The notes: a model not told the origin generated them from the sequence alone. Counted from the stretch's first letter, positions 35,230 to 49,930 are shown. The stretch: DNA of 64,000 nucleotides from Mya arenaria (GCF_026914265.1 NC_069126.1:69400219-69464218); one strand, 5' to 3'. Numbers and translations are program-made.

Positions 35230-35613
35230 GTACCTGTGCGTTTACCATCTCTGGTAATGGCACGGGAACTGAAGGAGCATCGGTGCATCTGGGTGAAAAC
35301 TTGGAGCTGACTTGTAACTCATTAAAAGATGATATAAGTTCGGTTCAATGGTACAAGAAACCTAGCGGCAGTAGTGACTACCCGACAAAATATTCAGTAG
35401 CAATGCAAATGAATTCAAACAAAGAATGCGTCTATGACTTTCCGGCTCCTGACAACATGAAATGCGTCTGTGTTAGCAAGACAAAGTACACCTGTACTCT
35501 CATTAGTGTGCAGATGGACATGAATGACGATATGTGGATGTGTAATTTTATATACGGAAATGACGATAATGCATCTGCTAAGACCACTAGCGCTCTCACT
35601 ATTACGGTGACAG
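35230..35613 (+). CDS. Gene R exon 2: N-terminal V-like Ig domain
   Basis: A 384-bp phase 1-1 exon; acceptor AATTTTCAG, donor GTGAGACT. The 128 residues start TCAFTISGNGTGTEGASVHL, with LELTCNS (B Cys), SSVQWYKK (Trp) and the F strand MNDDMWMCNF. It is longer than a C-type Ig domain, consistent with a V-like fold. Extra cysteines sit in ECVYDF, MKCVCVSK and YTCTL between the C and F strands, suggesting an additional disulfide-bonded loop. As the membrane-distal domain it is the natural ligand-binding candidate. A homologue was not found for gene L. Confidence 0.85.
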
Positions 35614-35773
35614 GTGAGACTAAATGTATGAATTACTATTCGGTATTATTATTTCTATTAATATTCGAGCTCACTCTTAAACAAATCGTTTAACTTTATG
35701 CGACATTATTAAAAATTTCTGAATTGATTCTCAAAATTTAAATTAACACGTTTCAAGTGGTACAGTGTTTTAC

Positions 35774-35873
35774 GCGCCCACCCGCACACGCACGCACACA
35801 CGCACACACACACGCACACGCACAGGCACACACGACCCCCACCCTCCCACACACACACATACGCAAACGCACA
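35774..35873. repeat. CA-rich microsatellite (CACG/CACA)
   Basis: An imperfect tract of CACACG, CACA and CCCAC words directly before the 37-bp array. Confidence 0.9.
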
Positions 35874-35879
35874 CAATAT

Positions 35880-38800
35880 TCATCATCTTTGACATATACA
35901 GTGTTTGTTTCAATTTTCATCATCTCTGACAAATATCCATCATCTCTGACATATAGAATGATTGTCTCAATATCCATCATATCTGACATTAACAGAGTTT
36001 GTCTCAATATCCATCATATCTGACATTTACAGTGTTTGCCTCGATATTCATCATCCCTAATATATACATTGATTGGCTTAACATTCATTTGTTTGACATA
36101 TACATTATTTGTCTCACTATTCATCGTCTCTGACATAAACAGTAATTTTCACATTATCCATTAGTTTGACATAAACATTCATTGTCTCAATATTCATGAC
36201 CTCTGACAGATACAGTGATGGTCCCAATTTAGACAATCTCTGACATTTACAGTGATTGTCTCAATAGCCATCATCTCTGACATATACAATGATTGCCTCA
36301 ATATCCATCATCTCTGGCATATACTGTGATGGGCTCAATATCAATCATCTCTGACATATACAGTGATTGTCTCAATGTCCATCATCTCTGACATATACTG
36401 TGATGGGCTCACTAGCAATCATCTTTAACATATACAGTGATTGTATCAATATCCATCATCTCTGACATATTCAGTGATTGTCTTAATGTCCATCATCTCT
36501 GAATTATACAGTGATTGCCTCAATATCCATCATCTCTGACATAAACAGTGATTGTCTCAATATCCATCATCTCTGACATATACAGTGATTGCCTAAATAT
36601 CCATCATCTCTGACATATACAGTGATTGCCTCAATATCCATCATATCTGACATATACAGTGATTGTCTCAATAGCCATCATCTCTGACATATACTGTGAT
36701 GGTCTCAATATCCATCATCTCTGACATATACAGTGGTTGACTCAAAATCCATCATCTCTGACATATACAGTGATTGCCTAAATATCCATCATCTCTGACA
36801 TATACAGTGATTGTCTCAATAGCCATCATCTCTGACATATACAGTGATTGCCTCAATATCCATCATCTCTGACATATACAGTGATTGTCTCAATATCCAT
36901 CATCTTTGATATATACAGTGATGGTCTCAATATCCATCATCTCTGATATATACAGTGATTGTCTCAATATCCATCATCTTTGACATATACAGTGATTGTC
37001 TCAATATCCATCATCTCTGACATATACAGAGATTGTCTCAATAGCCATCATCTCTGACATATAGAGTGATTGCCTAAATATCCATCATCTCTGAAATATA
37101 AAGTGACGGTCTCAATATCCATCATCTCTGACATATAAAGTAATGGTCTCAATAGCCATCATATCTGACATATACAGTGATGGTCTCAATAGCCATCATC
37201 TTTGACATATAAAGTGATTGTCTCAATATCCATCATCTCTGACATATACAGTGATTGCCTAAATATCCATCATCTCTGTCATATACAATGATTGCCTAAA
37301 TATCCATCATCTCTGACATATACAGTGATTGTCTCAATATCCATCATCTCTAACATATACTGTGATGGGCTCAATAGCAATCATCTCTGACATATAGAGT
37401 GATTGCCTAAATATCCATCATCTCTGACATAAACAGTGATTGCCTAAATATCCATCATCTCTGACATATACAGTGATTGCCTAAATATCCATCATCTCTG
37501 ACATATACAGTGATTGCCTAAATATCCATCATCTCTGACATATACAGTGATTGCCTAAATGTCCATCATCTCTGACATATACAGTGATTGTCTCAATATC
37601 CATCATCTCTGACATATACAGTGATGGTCTCAATATCCATCATTTTTGACATATAAAGTGATTGTCTCAATATCCATCATCTCTGACATATACAGTGATT
37701 GCCTAAATATCCATCATCTCTGTCATATACAATGATTGCCTAAATATCCATCATCTCTGACATAAACAGTGATGCTCTCAATATCCATCATCTCTGACAT
37801 ATACAGTGATTGCCTAAATATCCATCATCTCTGACATATACAGTGATTGCCTCAATATCCATCATATCTGACATATACAGTGATTGTCTCAATAGCCATC
37901 ATCTCTGACATATACTGTGATGGTCTCAATATCCATCATCTCTGACATATACAGTGGTTGACTCAAAATCCATCATCTCTGACATATACAGTGATTGCCT
38001 AAATATCCATCATCTCTGACATATACAGTGATTGTCTCAATAGCCATCATCTCTGACATATACAGTGATTGCCTCAATATCCATCATCTCTGACATATAC
38101 AGTGATTGTCTCAATATCCATCATCTTTGATATATACAGTGATGGTCTCAATATCCATCATCTCTGATATATACAGTGATTGTCTCAATATCCATCATCT
38201 TTGACATATACAGTGATTGTCTCAATATCCATCATCTCTGACATATACAGAGATTGTCTCAATAGCCATCATCTCTGACATATAGAGTGATTGCCTAAAT
38301 ATCCATCATCTCTGAAATATAAAGTGACGGTCTCAATATCCATCATCTCTGACATATAAAGTAATGGTCTCAATAGCCATCATATCTGACATATACAGTG
38401 ATTGTCTCAATATCCATCATCTTTGACATATAAAGTGATTGTCTCAATATCCATCATCTCTGACATATACAGTGATTGCCTAAATATCCATCATCTCTGT
38501 CATATACAATGATTGCCTAAATATCCATCATCTCTGACATATACAGTGATTGTCTCAATATCCATCATCTCTAACATATACTGTGATGGGCTCAATAGCA
38601 ATCATCTCTGACATATAGAGTGATTGCCTAAATATCCATCATCTCTGACATATACAGTGATTGCCTCAATATCCATCATCTCTGACATATACAGTGATTG
38701 CCTAAATATCCATCATCTCTGACATAAACAGTGATTGCCTAAATATCCATCATCTCTGACATATACAGTGATTGCCTAAATATCCATCATCTCTGACATA

Positions 38801-41800
38801 TACAGTGATTGTCTCAATATCCATCATCTCTGACATATACAGTGATGGTCTCAATATCCATCATTTTTGACATATAAAGTGATTGTCTCAATATCCATCA
38901 TCTCTGACATATACAGTGATTGCCTAAATATCCATCATCTCTGTCATATACAATGATTGCCTAAATATCCATCATCTCTGACATATACAGTGATTGTCTC
39001 AATATCCATCATCTCTAACATATACTGTGATGGGCTCAATAGCAATCATCTCTGACATATAGAGTGATTGCCTAAATATCCATCATCTCTGACATAAACA
39101 GTGATTGCCTAAATATCCATCATCTCTGACATATACAGTGATTGCCTAAATATCCATCATCTCTGACATATACAGTGATTGTCTCAATATCCATCATCTC
39201 TGACATTTACAGTGATTGTCTCAATTTCCATCATCTCTGACATATACAGTGATTGTCTCAATATCCATCATCTCTGACATATACAGTGATGGTCTCAATA
39301 TCCATCATTTTTGACTTATAAAGTGATTGTCTCAATATCCATCATCCCTGACATATACAGTGATGGTCTCAATATCCATAATCTTTGACATATAAAGTGA
39401 TTGTCTCAATATCCATCATCTCTGACATATACAGTGATGGTCTCAATATCCATCATCTCTGACATTTACAGTGATTGTCTCAATAGCCATCATCTCTGAC
39501 ATATACAGTGATTGCCTCAATATCCATCATCTCTGGCATATACTGTGATGGGCTCAATATCAATCATCTCTGACATATACAGTGATTGTCTCAATGTCCA
39601 TCATCTCTGACATATACTGTGATGGGCTCAATAGCAATCATCTTTAACATATACCGTGATTGTATCAATATCCATCATCTCTGACATATTCAGTGATTGT
39701 CTTAATGTCCATCATCTCTGAATTATACAGTGATTGCCTCAATATCCATCATCTCTGACATAAACAGTGATGCTCTCAATATCCATCATCTCTGACATAT
39801 ACAGTGATTGCCTAAATATCCATCATCTCTGACATATACAGTGATTGCCTCAATATCCATCATCTCTGACATATACAGTGATTGTCTCAATAGCCATCAT
39901 CTCTGACATATACTGTGATGGTCTCAATATCCATCATCTCTGACATATACAGTGGTTGACTCAAAATCCATCATCTCTGACATATACAGTGATTGCCTAA
40001 ATATCCATCATCTCTGACATATACAGTGATTGTCTCAATATCCATCATCACTGAAATATACAGTAATTGCCTCAATATCCATCATCTCTGACATATACAG
40101 TGGTTGACTCAAAATCCATCATCTCTGACATATACAGAGATTGTCTCAACCTCCATCATCTCTGACACATACAGTGGTTGACTCAAAATCCATCATCTCT
40201 GATATATACAGTGATTGCCTAAATATCCATCATCTCTGACATATACAGTGATTGTCTCAATATCCATCATTTCTGACATATACAGTGATTGTCTCAATAT
40301 CCATCATCTCTGACATAAACAGTGATTGTCTCAATTTCCATCATCCCTGACATAAAACAGTGATTGTCTCAATATTTATCATCTCTGACATATACAGTGA
40401 TTGCCTTAATATCCATCATCTCTGTCATATACAGTGATTGTCTCAATATCCATCATCTCTGACATATACAGTGATTGTCTCAATATCCATCATCTCTAAC
40501 ATATACAGTGATTTTCTCTAAATCCATCATCTCTGACATATACAGTGATTGTCTCAATAGCCATCATCTCTGACATATACTGTGATGGTCTCAATATCCA
40601 TCATTTTTGACATATCAAGTGATTGTCTCAATATCCATCATCTCTGACATATACAGTGATGGTCTCAATATCCATCATCTCTGACATATAAAGTGATTGT
40701 CTCAATATCCATCATCTCTGACATATACAGTGATGGTCTCAATATCCATCATCTCTGACATATACAGTGATGGTCTCAATATCCATCATCTCTGACATAT
40801 ACAGTGATTGTCTCAATATTCACCATCTCTGACATATACAGAGATTGTCTCAACCTCCATCATCTCTGACACATACAGTGGTTGACTCAAAATCCATCAT
40901 CTCTGATATATACAGTGATTGTCTCAATATCCATCATCTCTGACATATACAGTGATTGTCTCAATATCCATCATCTCTGACATATACAGTGATTGGCTCA
41001 ATATCCATCATCTCTGACATAAACAGTGATTGTCTAAATTTCTATCATCTCTGACATAAACAGTGATTGTCTCAATATTCATCATCTCTGACAAATACAG
41101 TGATTGTCTCAATATCCATCATCTCTGACATATACAGTGATTGTCTCAATATCCATCATCTTTGACATATACAGTGATGGTCTCAATATCCATCATCTCT
41201 GACATATACAGTGATTGTCTCAATATCCATCATCTCTGACATATAAAGTGATTGTCTCAATATCCATCATCTCTGACATATACAGTGATTGTCATAATAT
41301 CCATCATCTTTGATATATACAGTGATGGTCTCAATATCCATCATCTCTGATATATACAGTGATTGTCTCAATATCCATCATCTTTGACATATAAAGTTAT
41401 TGTCTCAATATCCATCATCTCTGACATATACAGAGATTGTCTCAATAGCCATCATCTCTGACATATAGAGTGATTGCCTAAATATCCATCATCTCTGAAA
41501 TATAAAGTGACGGTCTCAATATCCATCATCTCTGACATATAAAGTGATGGTCTCAATAGCCATCATCTCTGACATATACAGTGATGGTCTCAATAGCCAT
41601 CATCTTTGACATATAAAGTGATTGTCTCAATGTCCATCATCTCTGACATATACAGTGATTGCCTAAATATCCATCATCTCTGTCATATACAATGATTGCC
41701 TAAATATCCATCATCTCTGACATATACAGTGATTGTCTCAATATCCATCATCTCTAACATATACTGTGATGGGCTCAATAGCAATCATCTCTGACATATA

Positions 41801-44800
41801 GAGTGATTGCCTAAATATCCATCATCTCTGACATACACAGTGATTGCCTAAATATCCATCATCTCTGACATATACAGTGATTGCCTAAATATCCATCATC
41901 TCTGACATATACAGTGATTGTCTCAATATCCATCATCTCTGACATTTACAGTGATTGTCTCAATTTCCATATCTGACATATACAGTGATTGTCTCAATAT
42001 CCATCATCTCTGACATATACAGTGATGGTCTCAATATCCATCATTTTTGACATATAAAGTGATTGTCTCAATATCCATCATCCCTGACATATACAGTGAT
42101 GGTCTCAATATCCATAATCTTTGACATATAAAGTGATTGTCTCAATATCCATCATCTCTGACATATACAGTGATGGTCTCAATATCCATCATCTCTGACA
42201 TATACAGTGATGGTCTCAATTTCCATCATCTCTGACATAAACAGTGATTGTCTCAATATTCACCATCTCTGACATATACCGGGATTGTTTCAATATCCGT
42301 CATTTTTGACATATACAGTGATTGTCTCAATACCCATCATCTCCGACATTTACAGTTATTTTCTCAATGTTCTTCATCTTTGACATGCAAAGTGATTGTC
42401 TCAATTTTCTTCAACTTTGATATTATCAGTTATTGTCTCAATAGTCATCTTCTCCGACATATAAAATGATTGTCTTAATATCCATCATCTCCGTCATATA
42501 CAGTGATTGTCGCAATATTCATCATCTCTGATCTAAACAGCGATTGTCTCAATATTCATGATCTCTGACATATACAGTGATTGTCTAAATGTTTATCACC
42601 TCTGATCTAAACAGTGTTTGTCTCAATATCCATCATCTTTGACATTACCATTGCTTGTCTCAATATTCAGCATCTCTGACAAATACAGTGATTGTATTAA
42701 TATTCATTATTTTTGGCATGTAAAGGGATTGTATCTATATCCTTTATCTTTTATATATACAGGGATTGTCTAAATATCCATCGATTCCAACATAAACAGT
42801 GATTGTCTTATTATTCATTATCTCTGACATTAAAGTTATTGTCTCGATATTCATAATATCTTACATCTACAGCGATTGTCTCAATTGCCATTTGATTGAC
42901 AGATATAATTACTGTCTCAATATTTATTATCTGTGCATTTACAATGGTTTTCTTAGAGTTTATTATCGCTGACATATACATTTTGTCGCAATATCCATCA
43001 TCTCTGACATGAACAATGCTTGTCTCAATATTCATCATCGCCGAAATATACAGCGATTGTCTCAATATCCATCATATCAGAGACATATACATTGCTCGTC
43101 TCAATATTCATCATTTCTGACAAATTAAGTGAATGTCTACATATCCATCATCTCTGACATATACAGTGATGGTCTCAATATCCATCATCTCTGACATATA
43201 CAGTGATTGTCTCAATATCCATTATTTCTGACATATACAATAATTGTCTCAATATCCTTCATCCCTGACATATACAGTGATTGTCTCAATATCCATCATC
43301 GCTGACATATACAGTGATCGTCTCAATATCCATTGACTCTGAAATATACAGAGATTGTCTCAATATCCATCATCTTTGACATTTACAGTTATTGCCTCAA
43401 TAACCATCATCTCTGACATATACAGTGATTGCCTCAATATCCATCATCTCTGACATATACAGTGATTACCTAAATATCCATCATCTCTGACATATACAGT
43501 GATTGCCTTAATATCAATCATCTCAGACATTTACAGTAATTGCTTAAATATCCATCATCTCTGACATATAAAGTGATTGTCTCAATATCCATCATCTCTG
43601 ACATATACAGTGATTGTCTCAATATTAATCATCTATGAAATATACAGTGATTGTTTCAATATCCATCATCTCTGACATATACAGTGACTGTTTCAATATC
43701 AATAATCTCTGACATATACAGTGAATATCTCAATATCCATCATCTCTGAAATATACAGTGATTGTTTCAATATCCATCATCTCTGAAATATACAGTGATT
43801 GTTTCAATATCCATCATCTCTGACATATACAGTGTTTGTCCAATATCCATCATCTCTGACATATACAGTTATTGTCTCAATATCCATCATATCAGACATA
43901 TAAAGTGATTGTCTCTGTATCCATTTTCTCTGAAATGTACAATGATAGTCGCAATATTCATCATCTCTGACATATACAGTGTTTGATTTAGTTTTCGTTA
44001 TCTATGAAATATACAGTTATTGTCTTAATATTCATTATTTCTGACAAATACAGTGATTGTCTCAGTATCTATTATAAATGACATATACAGTAATTGCCTC
44101 AATATTAATCATCTCTGACATATACATGGATTGCCTCATGATTCATTAGTCTGACATATACAGTAATGGTCTCAATATCCAACGACTCTGACATATACAG
44201 TGATTGCCTTAATATCCATCATCTCTGACATATACAGTGATGGTCTCAATATCCATCATCTCTGACATATACAGTGATGGTCTCAATATCCATCATATCT
44301 GACATATACAGTGATTGCCATAATATCCATCAACTCTGACATTTACAGTGATGGTCTCAATATCCATCATCTCTGACATATACAGTGATGGTCTCAATAT
44401 CCATCATATCTGACATATACAGTGATTGCCTTTATATAAATCAACTCTGACATATACAGTAATGGTCTCAATATCCATCATATCTGACATATACAGTGAT
44501 TGCCTTAATATCCATCAACTCTGACATATACAGTAATGGTCTCAATATCCATCATCTCTGACATATTCAGTGATTGTCTTAATATCCATCATCTCTGACA
44601 TATACATTGATTGCCTCAATATTAATCATCTCTGACATATACAGTTATTGCCTCAATATCAATCATCTCTGACATATACAGTGATTGCCTTAATATCCAT
44701 CATCACTGACATATACAGTGATTGTCTCAATATTTATCATCTTTGACATATACAGTGATTGTCTCAATATTCATCATCTCTGACATATACAGTGTTTGTT

Positions 44801-47800
44801 TCAATATCCATCATCTCTGACATATACAGTGATTGTTTCAATATCAATCATCCTTGACATATACAGTGATTGTCTCAATATCCATCATCGCTGATATATA
44901 CAGTGATCGTCTCAATATCCATTGACTCTGAAATATACAGAGATTGTCTCAATATCCATCATCTTTGACATTTACAGTAATTGCCTCAATAACCATCATC
45001 TCTGACATATACAGTGATTGCCTCAATATCCATCATCTCTGACATATACAGTGATTGCCTAAATATCCATCATCTCTGACATATACAGTGATTGCCTTAA
45101 TATCAATCATCTCAGACATTTACAGTAATTGCTTAAATATCCATCATCTCTGACATATAAAGTGATTGTCTCAATATCCATCATCTCTGACATATACAGT
45201 GATTGTCTCAATATTAATTATCTATGAAATATACAGTGATTGTTTCAATATCCATCATCTCTGACATATACAGTGACTGTTTCAATATCAATAATCTCTG
45301 ACATATACAGTGAATATCTCAATATCCATCATCTCTGAAATATACAGTGATTGTTTCAATATCCATCATCTCTGAAATATACAGTGATTGTTTCAATATC
45401 CATCATGTCTGACATATACAGTGTTTGTCCAATATCCATCATCTCTGACATATACAGTTATTGTCTCAATATCCATCATATCAGACATATAAAGTGATTG
45501 TCTCTGTATCCATTTTCTCTGAAATGTACAATGATAGTCGCAATATTCATCATCTCTGACATATACAGTGTTTGATTTAGTTTTCGTTATCTATGAAATA
45601 TACAGTTATTGTCTTAATATTCATTATTTCTGACAAATACAGTGATTGTCTCAATATCTACTATAAATGACATATACAGTGATTGCCTCAATATTAATCA
45701 TCTCTGACATATACATGGATTGCCTCATGATTCATTAGTCTGACATATACAGTAATGGTCTCAATATCCATCGACTCTGACATATACAGTGATTGCCTTA
45801 ATATCCATCATCTCTGACATATACAGTGATGGTCTCAATATCCATCATCTCTGACATATACAGTGATGGTCTCAATATCCATCATATCTGACATATACAG
45901 TGATTGCCTTTATATCCATCAACTCTGACATATACCGTAATGGTCTCAATATCGATCATATCTGACATATACAGTGATTGCCTTAATATCCATCAACTCT
46001 GACATATACAGTAATGGTCTCAATATCCATCATCTCTGACATATTCAGTGATTGTCTTAATATCCATCATCTCTGACATATACATTTATTGCCTCAATAT
46101 CATTCATCTCTGACATATACAGTGATTGCCTTAATATCCATCATCACTGACATATACAGTGATTGTCTCAATATTTATCATCTTTGACATATACAGTGAT
46201 TGTCTCAATATTCATCATCTCTGACATATACAGTGTTTGTTTCAATATCCATCATCTCTGACATATACAGTGATTGTTTCAATATCAATCATCTCTGACA
46301 TATACAGTGATTGTTTCAATATCCATCATGTCTGACATATACAGTGATTGTCTCAATATCCATCATCTCTGACATATACAGTGATTGTCTCAATATCCAT
46401 CATCTCTGACATATACAGTGATTGTCTCAATATCCATCATCTCTGACATATACAGTGATTGCCTCAATATCCATCATCTCTGACATATGCAGTGATTGTT
46501 TCAATATCAATCATCCCTGACATATACAGTGATTGTCTCAATATCCATCATCGTTGACATATACAGTGATCGTCTCAATATCCATTGACTCTGAAATATA
46601 CAGAGATTGTCTCAATATCCATCATCTTTGACATTTACAGTAATTGCCTCAATAATCATCATCTCTGACATATACAGTGATTGCCTCAATATCCATCATC
46701 TCTGACATATACAGTGATTGCCTAAATATCCATCATCTCTGACATATACAGTGATTGCCTTAATATCAATCATCTCAGACATTTACAGTAATTGCTTAAA
46801 TATCCATCATCTCTGATATATAAAGTGATTGTCTCAATATCCATCATCTCTGACATATACAGTGATTGTCTCAATATCCATCATCTCTGACATATACAGT
46901 GATTGTCTCAATATTAATCATCTATGAAATATACAGTGATTGTTTCAATATCCATCATGTCTGACATATACAGTGACTGTTTCAATATCAATAATCTCTG
47001 ACATATACAGTGAATATCTCAATATCCATCATCTCTGAAATATACAGTGATTGTTTCAATATCCATCATCTCTGAAATATACAATGATTGTTTCAATATC
47101 CATCATGTCTGACATATACAGTTATTGCCTCAATATCCATCATCTCTGACATATTCAGTGATTGTCTTAATATCCATCATCTCTGACATATACATTGATT
47201 GCCTCAATATTAATCATCTCTGACATATACAGTTATTGCCTCAATATCAATCATCTCTGACATATACAGTGATTGCCTTAATATCCATCATCACTGACAT
47301 ATACAGTGATTTTCTCAATATTTATCATCTTTGACATATACAGTGATTGTCTCAATATTCATCATCTCTGACATATACAGTGTTTGTTTCAATATCCATC
47401 ATCTCTGACATATACTGTGATTGTTTCAATATCAATCATCTCTGACATATACAGTGATTGTTTCAATATCCATCATCTCTGACATATACAGTGATTGTCT
47501 CAATATCCATCATCTCTGACATATACAGTGATTGTCTCAATATCCATCATCTCTGACATATACAGTGATTGTCTCAATATCCATCATCTCTGACATATAC
47601 AGTGATTGCCTCAATATCCATCATCTCTGACATATAAAGTGATTGTCTCAATATCTATCATATCTGACATATAGAGTGATTGTCTCAATAGCGATCATAT
47701 CTGACAGATACAGTGATTGTCTCAATAGCCATCATCTCTGACATATACAGTGATTGTCTCAATAGCCGTCATCTCTGACATATAGAGTGATTGTCTCAAT

Positions 47801-47975
47801 AGCCATCATCTCTGACAAATACAGTGATTGTCTCAATATCCATTATCTCTTATATATACAGTGATTGTCTCAATATCCATCATCTCTGACATATAGAGTG
47901 ATTGACTCAATTTTCATCATGTCTGACTTATAAAGTGATTTTCTCAATATTTATCATATCTGACAAATACAGTGT
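35880..47975. repeat. 12-kb satellite-like array, 37-bp unit, about 325 copies
   Basis: Units are read as CATCTCTGACATATACAGTG, then ATTGTCTCAATATCCAT. Spacing is 37 bp with occasional short units (for example GTTTGTCCAATATCC, one base short). Frequent variants are GATGG for GATTG, GCCTAAATA for GTCTCAATA, and AGCC for ATCC. Higher-order structure is visible. The first half has blocks repeating at about 1.22 kb (33 units; the pair near 36.69 and 37.91 kb matches unit by unit). The second half has blocks of about 1.59-1.66 kb (a marker unit with GTGATCGTCTC and CCATTGACTC at 43.3, 44.9 and 46.55 kb). Both ends and the patch 42.25-43.1 kb are diverged. Not coding: 37 is not a multiple of three, and the consensus has stops on both strands. 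Confidence 0.95.
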
Positions 47976-48089
47976 TTGGCCCTGATTTAATCATGGATAT
48001 TTCGACGACACTGACTCCATGATTGCTTACAGTTTTTTTAAGAAGGTTTCGCCAATGAGTCTGTTATCATCAACATACTGCAGTTTTCG

Positions 48090-48690
48090 ACGACTTCAGA
48101 TCCAATTTCAGCTTCTGTCCTGTCATTTGGCATTTTTGTAGCAAGACCAACATAGAAAAATTGGAAAAGATTCAATACAGAGCTTTAAAAATTGTTTTCA
48201 ATGATTACACCTCAACATACGAATGTCTTCGTCATAGAGTTCAATTGCCAACATTACATACAGTCATGTATGGAACAGCCTCACAAAGGGAATAAGTTGC
48301 TCCCCAAACTACCTGGAATTTAGAAGGCTGATCCGCACCTAGATAGGTCCCTCTTGTTAGTGTTCATAGAGTTGCCAACATTACATTTGAGCAGGGTATG
48401 TCACATTGCCATTGAAACTTATAAACGCCTGTATGGTATCTCACCAAAATATGTTCAAAACCTTGTAACGTTTAAGACATGTAATATTAATCTGAGATAC
48501 GAAAACTGTGTAGACGTTCCATCAGTAAGAACAACTAAATATGGGGAAAAATCTTTCCGCTTTGAGGCTAGTCAAGTATGGAACAGCCTTCCAAAGGGAA
48601 TAAGGTGCTCCCAAAACTACCTGGAATATAGAAGGCTGATCCGCACGTGGACAGATCCCTCTTGTAAATGTTCAATGTGCAAATAATACC
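48090..48690 (+). mobile_element. CR1-like LINE 3' remnants, two partial copies
   Basis: Copy 1 (about 48.1-48.35 kb) encodes IEKIQYRALKIVFNDYTSTY and LRHRVQLPTLHT. It then jumps to a degraded version of the extreme C-terminus (SCSPNYLEFRRLIRT), so about 190 bases are deleted internally. Copy 2 (48356-48686) restarts at ELPTLHLSRV, runs uninterrupted through TTKYGEKSFRFEASQVWNSL and ends CKCSMCK with a stop. The conserved C-terminal reverse-transcriptase tail (RFEASQVWNSLP, C-x-C-x-x-C) is typical of CR1-like LINEs. There is no palm domain, so the remnant is not autonomous. Confidence 0.75.
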
Positions 48691-49594
48691 TTTTTGCGTT
48701 TAAAAATAGAAGAAATTGAGAATAATAAGATGTTTCACTGAATATGTTTTATCCTTTGTCTTAACGGAAAATGAGTTGTGTTTTCAGTGGGATGGCCTAC
48801 ATCTACTGGACAAGATATGGCATTCAAACACCAGAAATGATTTTAGCGGACTTTTTTATTCAAATAACAACTTATTAAATTAAAGTACATGGGCTGATAT
48901 ATATGTGTGATTGTTTTAAACTTACATAACATCTGTAGAACACATACAACTACTTGTGTTTTTCTTTCGGCAAGTATTTTGTTTAAGTGTTACGACTTTA
49001 CTTTTTCAATTAACATTCTTTTACAGTGATAGATGTAATATCAAAATAACATGATACATATCATACCTCCACTAAGCAATACTTTCCAAATAGTTTTCCT
49101 ATCAAGCTACTTATAAGTTATTTTACGAACTACACATCGATGTATAAAGCTGTTATTCCCTTGTATATATTGCTATTAAAATTTTGCTATTTCAATGTAT
49201 ATGATTACCCTTTATGTTATACTTTTGAAACAACTAACCATTCTACTGTTGTATATGAACTAGTAGAACCGTGCGCGTGTGGACTTGCTGTATAGCCGGG
49301 AAAACTTGTTTATGTTATCACTGTTTTCGATGCTCTAATCCAAATTTTCCTATTTGTATTTCTATGCATACTTATGATAACGAACGGCTTTTGTAAATAC
49401 TTGCTACAATATGTGTTCATTTAACATATAAACTTTTATTTCCAGGTCAGAAACTCATTGTTATTTTGTATTTGATATGTTATGTGTGTCTGTTATTCAT
49501 GTCGGAAAGTAGCTCATTTAGCTAATGTTTCTTGTTAACATATACCCGACTTTAAATAAAGATTCTTGTATATTGTAATCTTGTTCTATTCCAG
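48691..49594 (+). other. End of gene R intron 2
   Basis: AT-rich sequence without recognised features, ending in the acceptor GTTCTATTCCAG of the next exon. Confidence 0.5.
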
Positions 49595-49930
49595 TTGGCA
49601 TAACATCGGTAACTATTTCCCCTTCTGGTATACATCGCATGTCCGTCATAGCAAATAAAGACGGCATATTCCAGTGTAACACATCATCTGGAAAGCCTTT
49701 AGCCAAAATTGAATGGTATAAACACAAGAAAACTTCTGCTACCGGTGACGACACAATAATTACCTCGGGCATACAAACAACATCATCAACAGCGACGGGG
49801 GATCTTGTCGTGGCACACGAAACCCTCACTCTACCGGTACGGAGAGAAGACCAGGACATGGGCGTCTACTGTCGTGCAAAAAATGCGGGACAGTGGTTAA
49901 CTTCCAGAATAATAGAGATCAATGTTTTAT
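49595..49930 (+). CDS. Gene R exon 3: Ig domain 2
   Basis: A 336-bp phase 1-1 exon; acceptor TATTCCAG, donor GTAAGTTG. The 112 residues begin (V)GITSVTISPSG and contain GIFQCNTSSGKP (B Cys), AKIEWYKHKK (Trp) and DQDMGVYCRAKN (F Cys), ending EINVLC. It is the counterpart of gene L exon 21488-21820 and shares its unusual Ser/Thr-rich C'-E loop (TSG, TSS, TGD). Confidence 0.9.

Larger units (their letters stand above)
35614..49594 (+). other. Gene R intron 2 (14 kb), mostly satellite
   Basis: Contains a CA/CGCA-rich tract (35774-35873), the 12-kb 37-bp repeat array and a LINE remnant. No additional exon is recognised. Placing these inside the intron rests on phase-compatible exons on either side. 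Confidence 0.65.

Noticed and set aside
35753..36023. ORFs on both strands starting in the CA tract and running into the 37-bp array
   Set aside because: Repeat-derived; the unit length is not a multiple of three and the consensus contains stops.
42248..43065. ORFs within the diverged part of the satellite
   Set aside because: Open only because mutated units lost the consensus stop; no domain.
35880..47975. Possibility that the 37-bp array is a CRISPR array
   Set aside because: There are no unique spacers; units abut directly and vary by point changes, and the context is eukaryotic.
49518..49859. Minus-strand ORF overlapping Ig2 of gene R
   Set aside because: A shadow of the Ig exon on the other strand; the plus strand has conserved Ig residues and matching splice sites.
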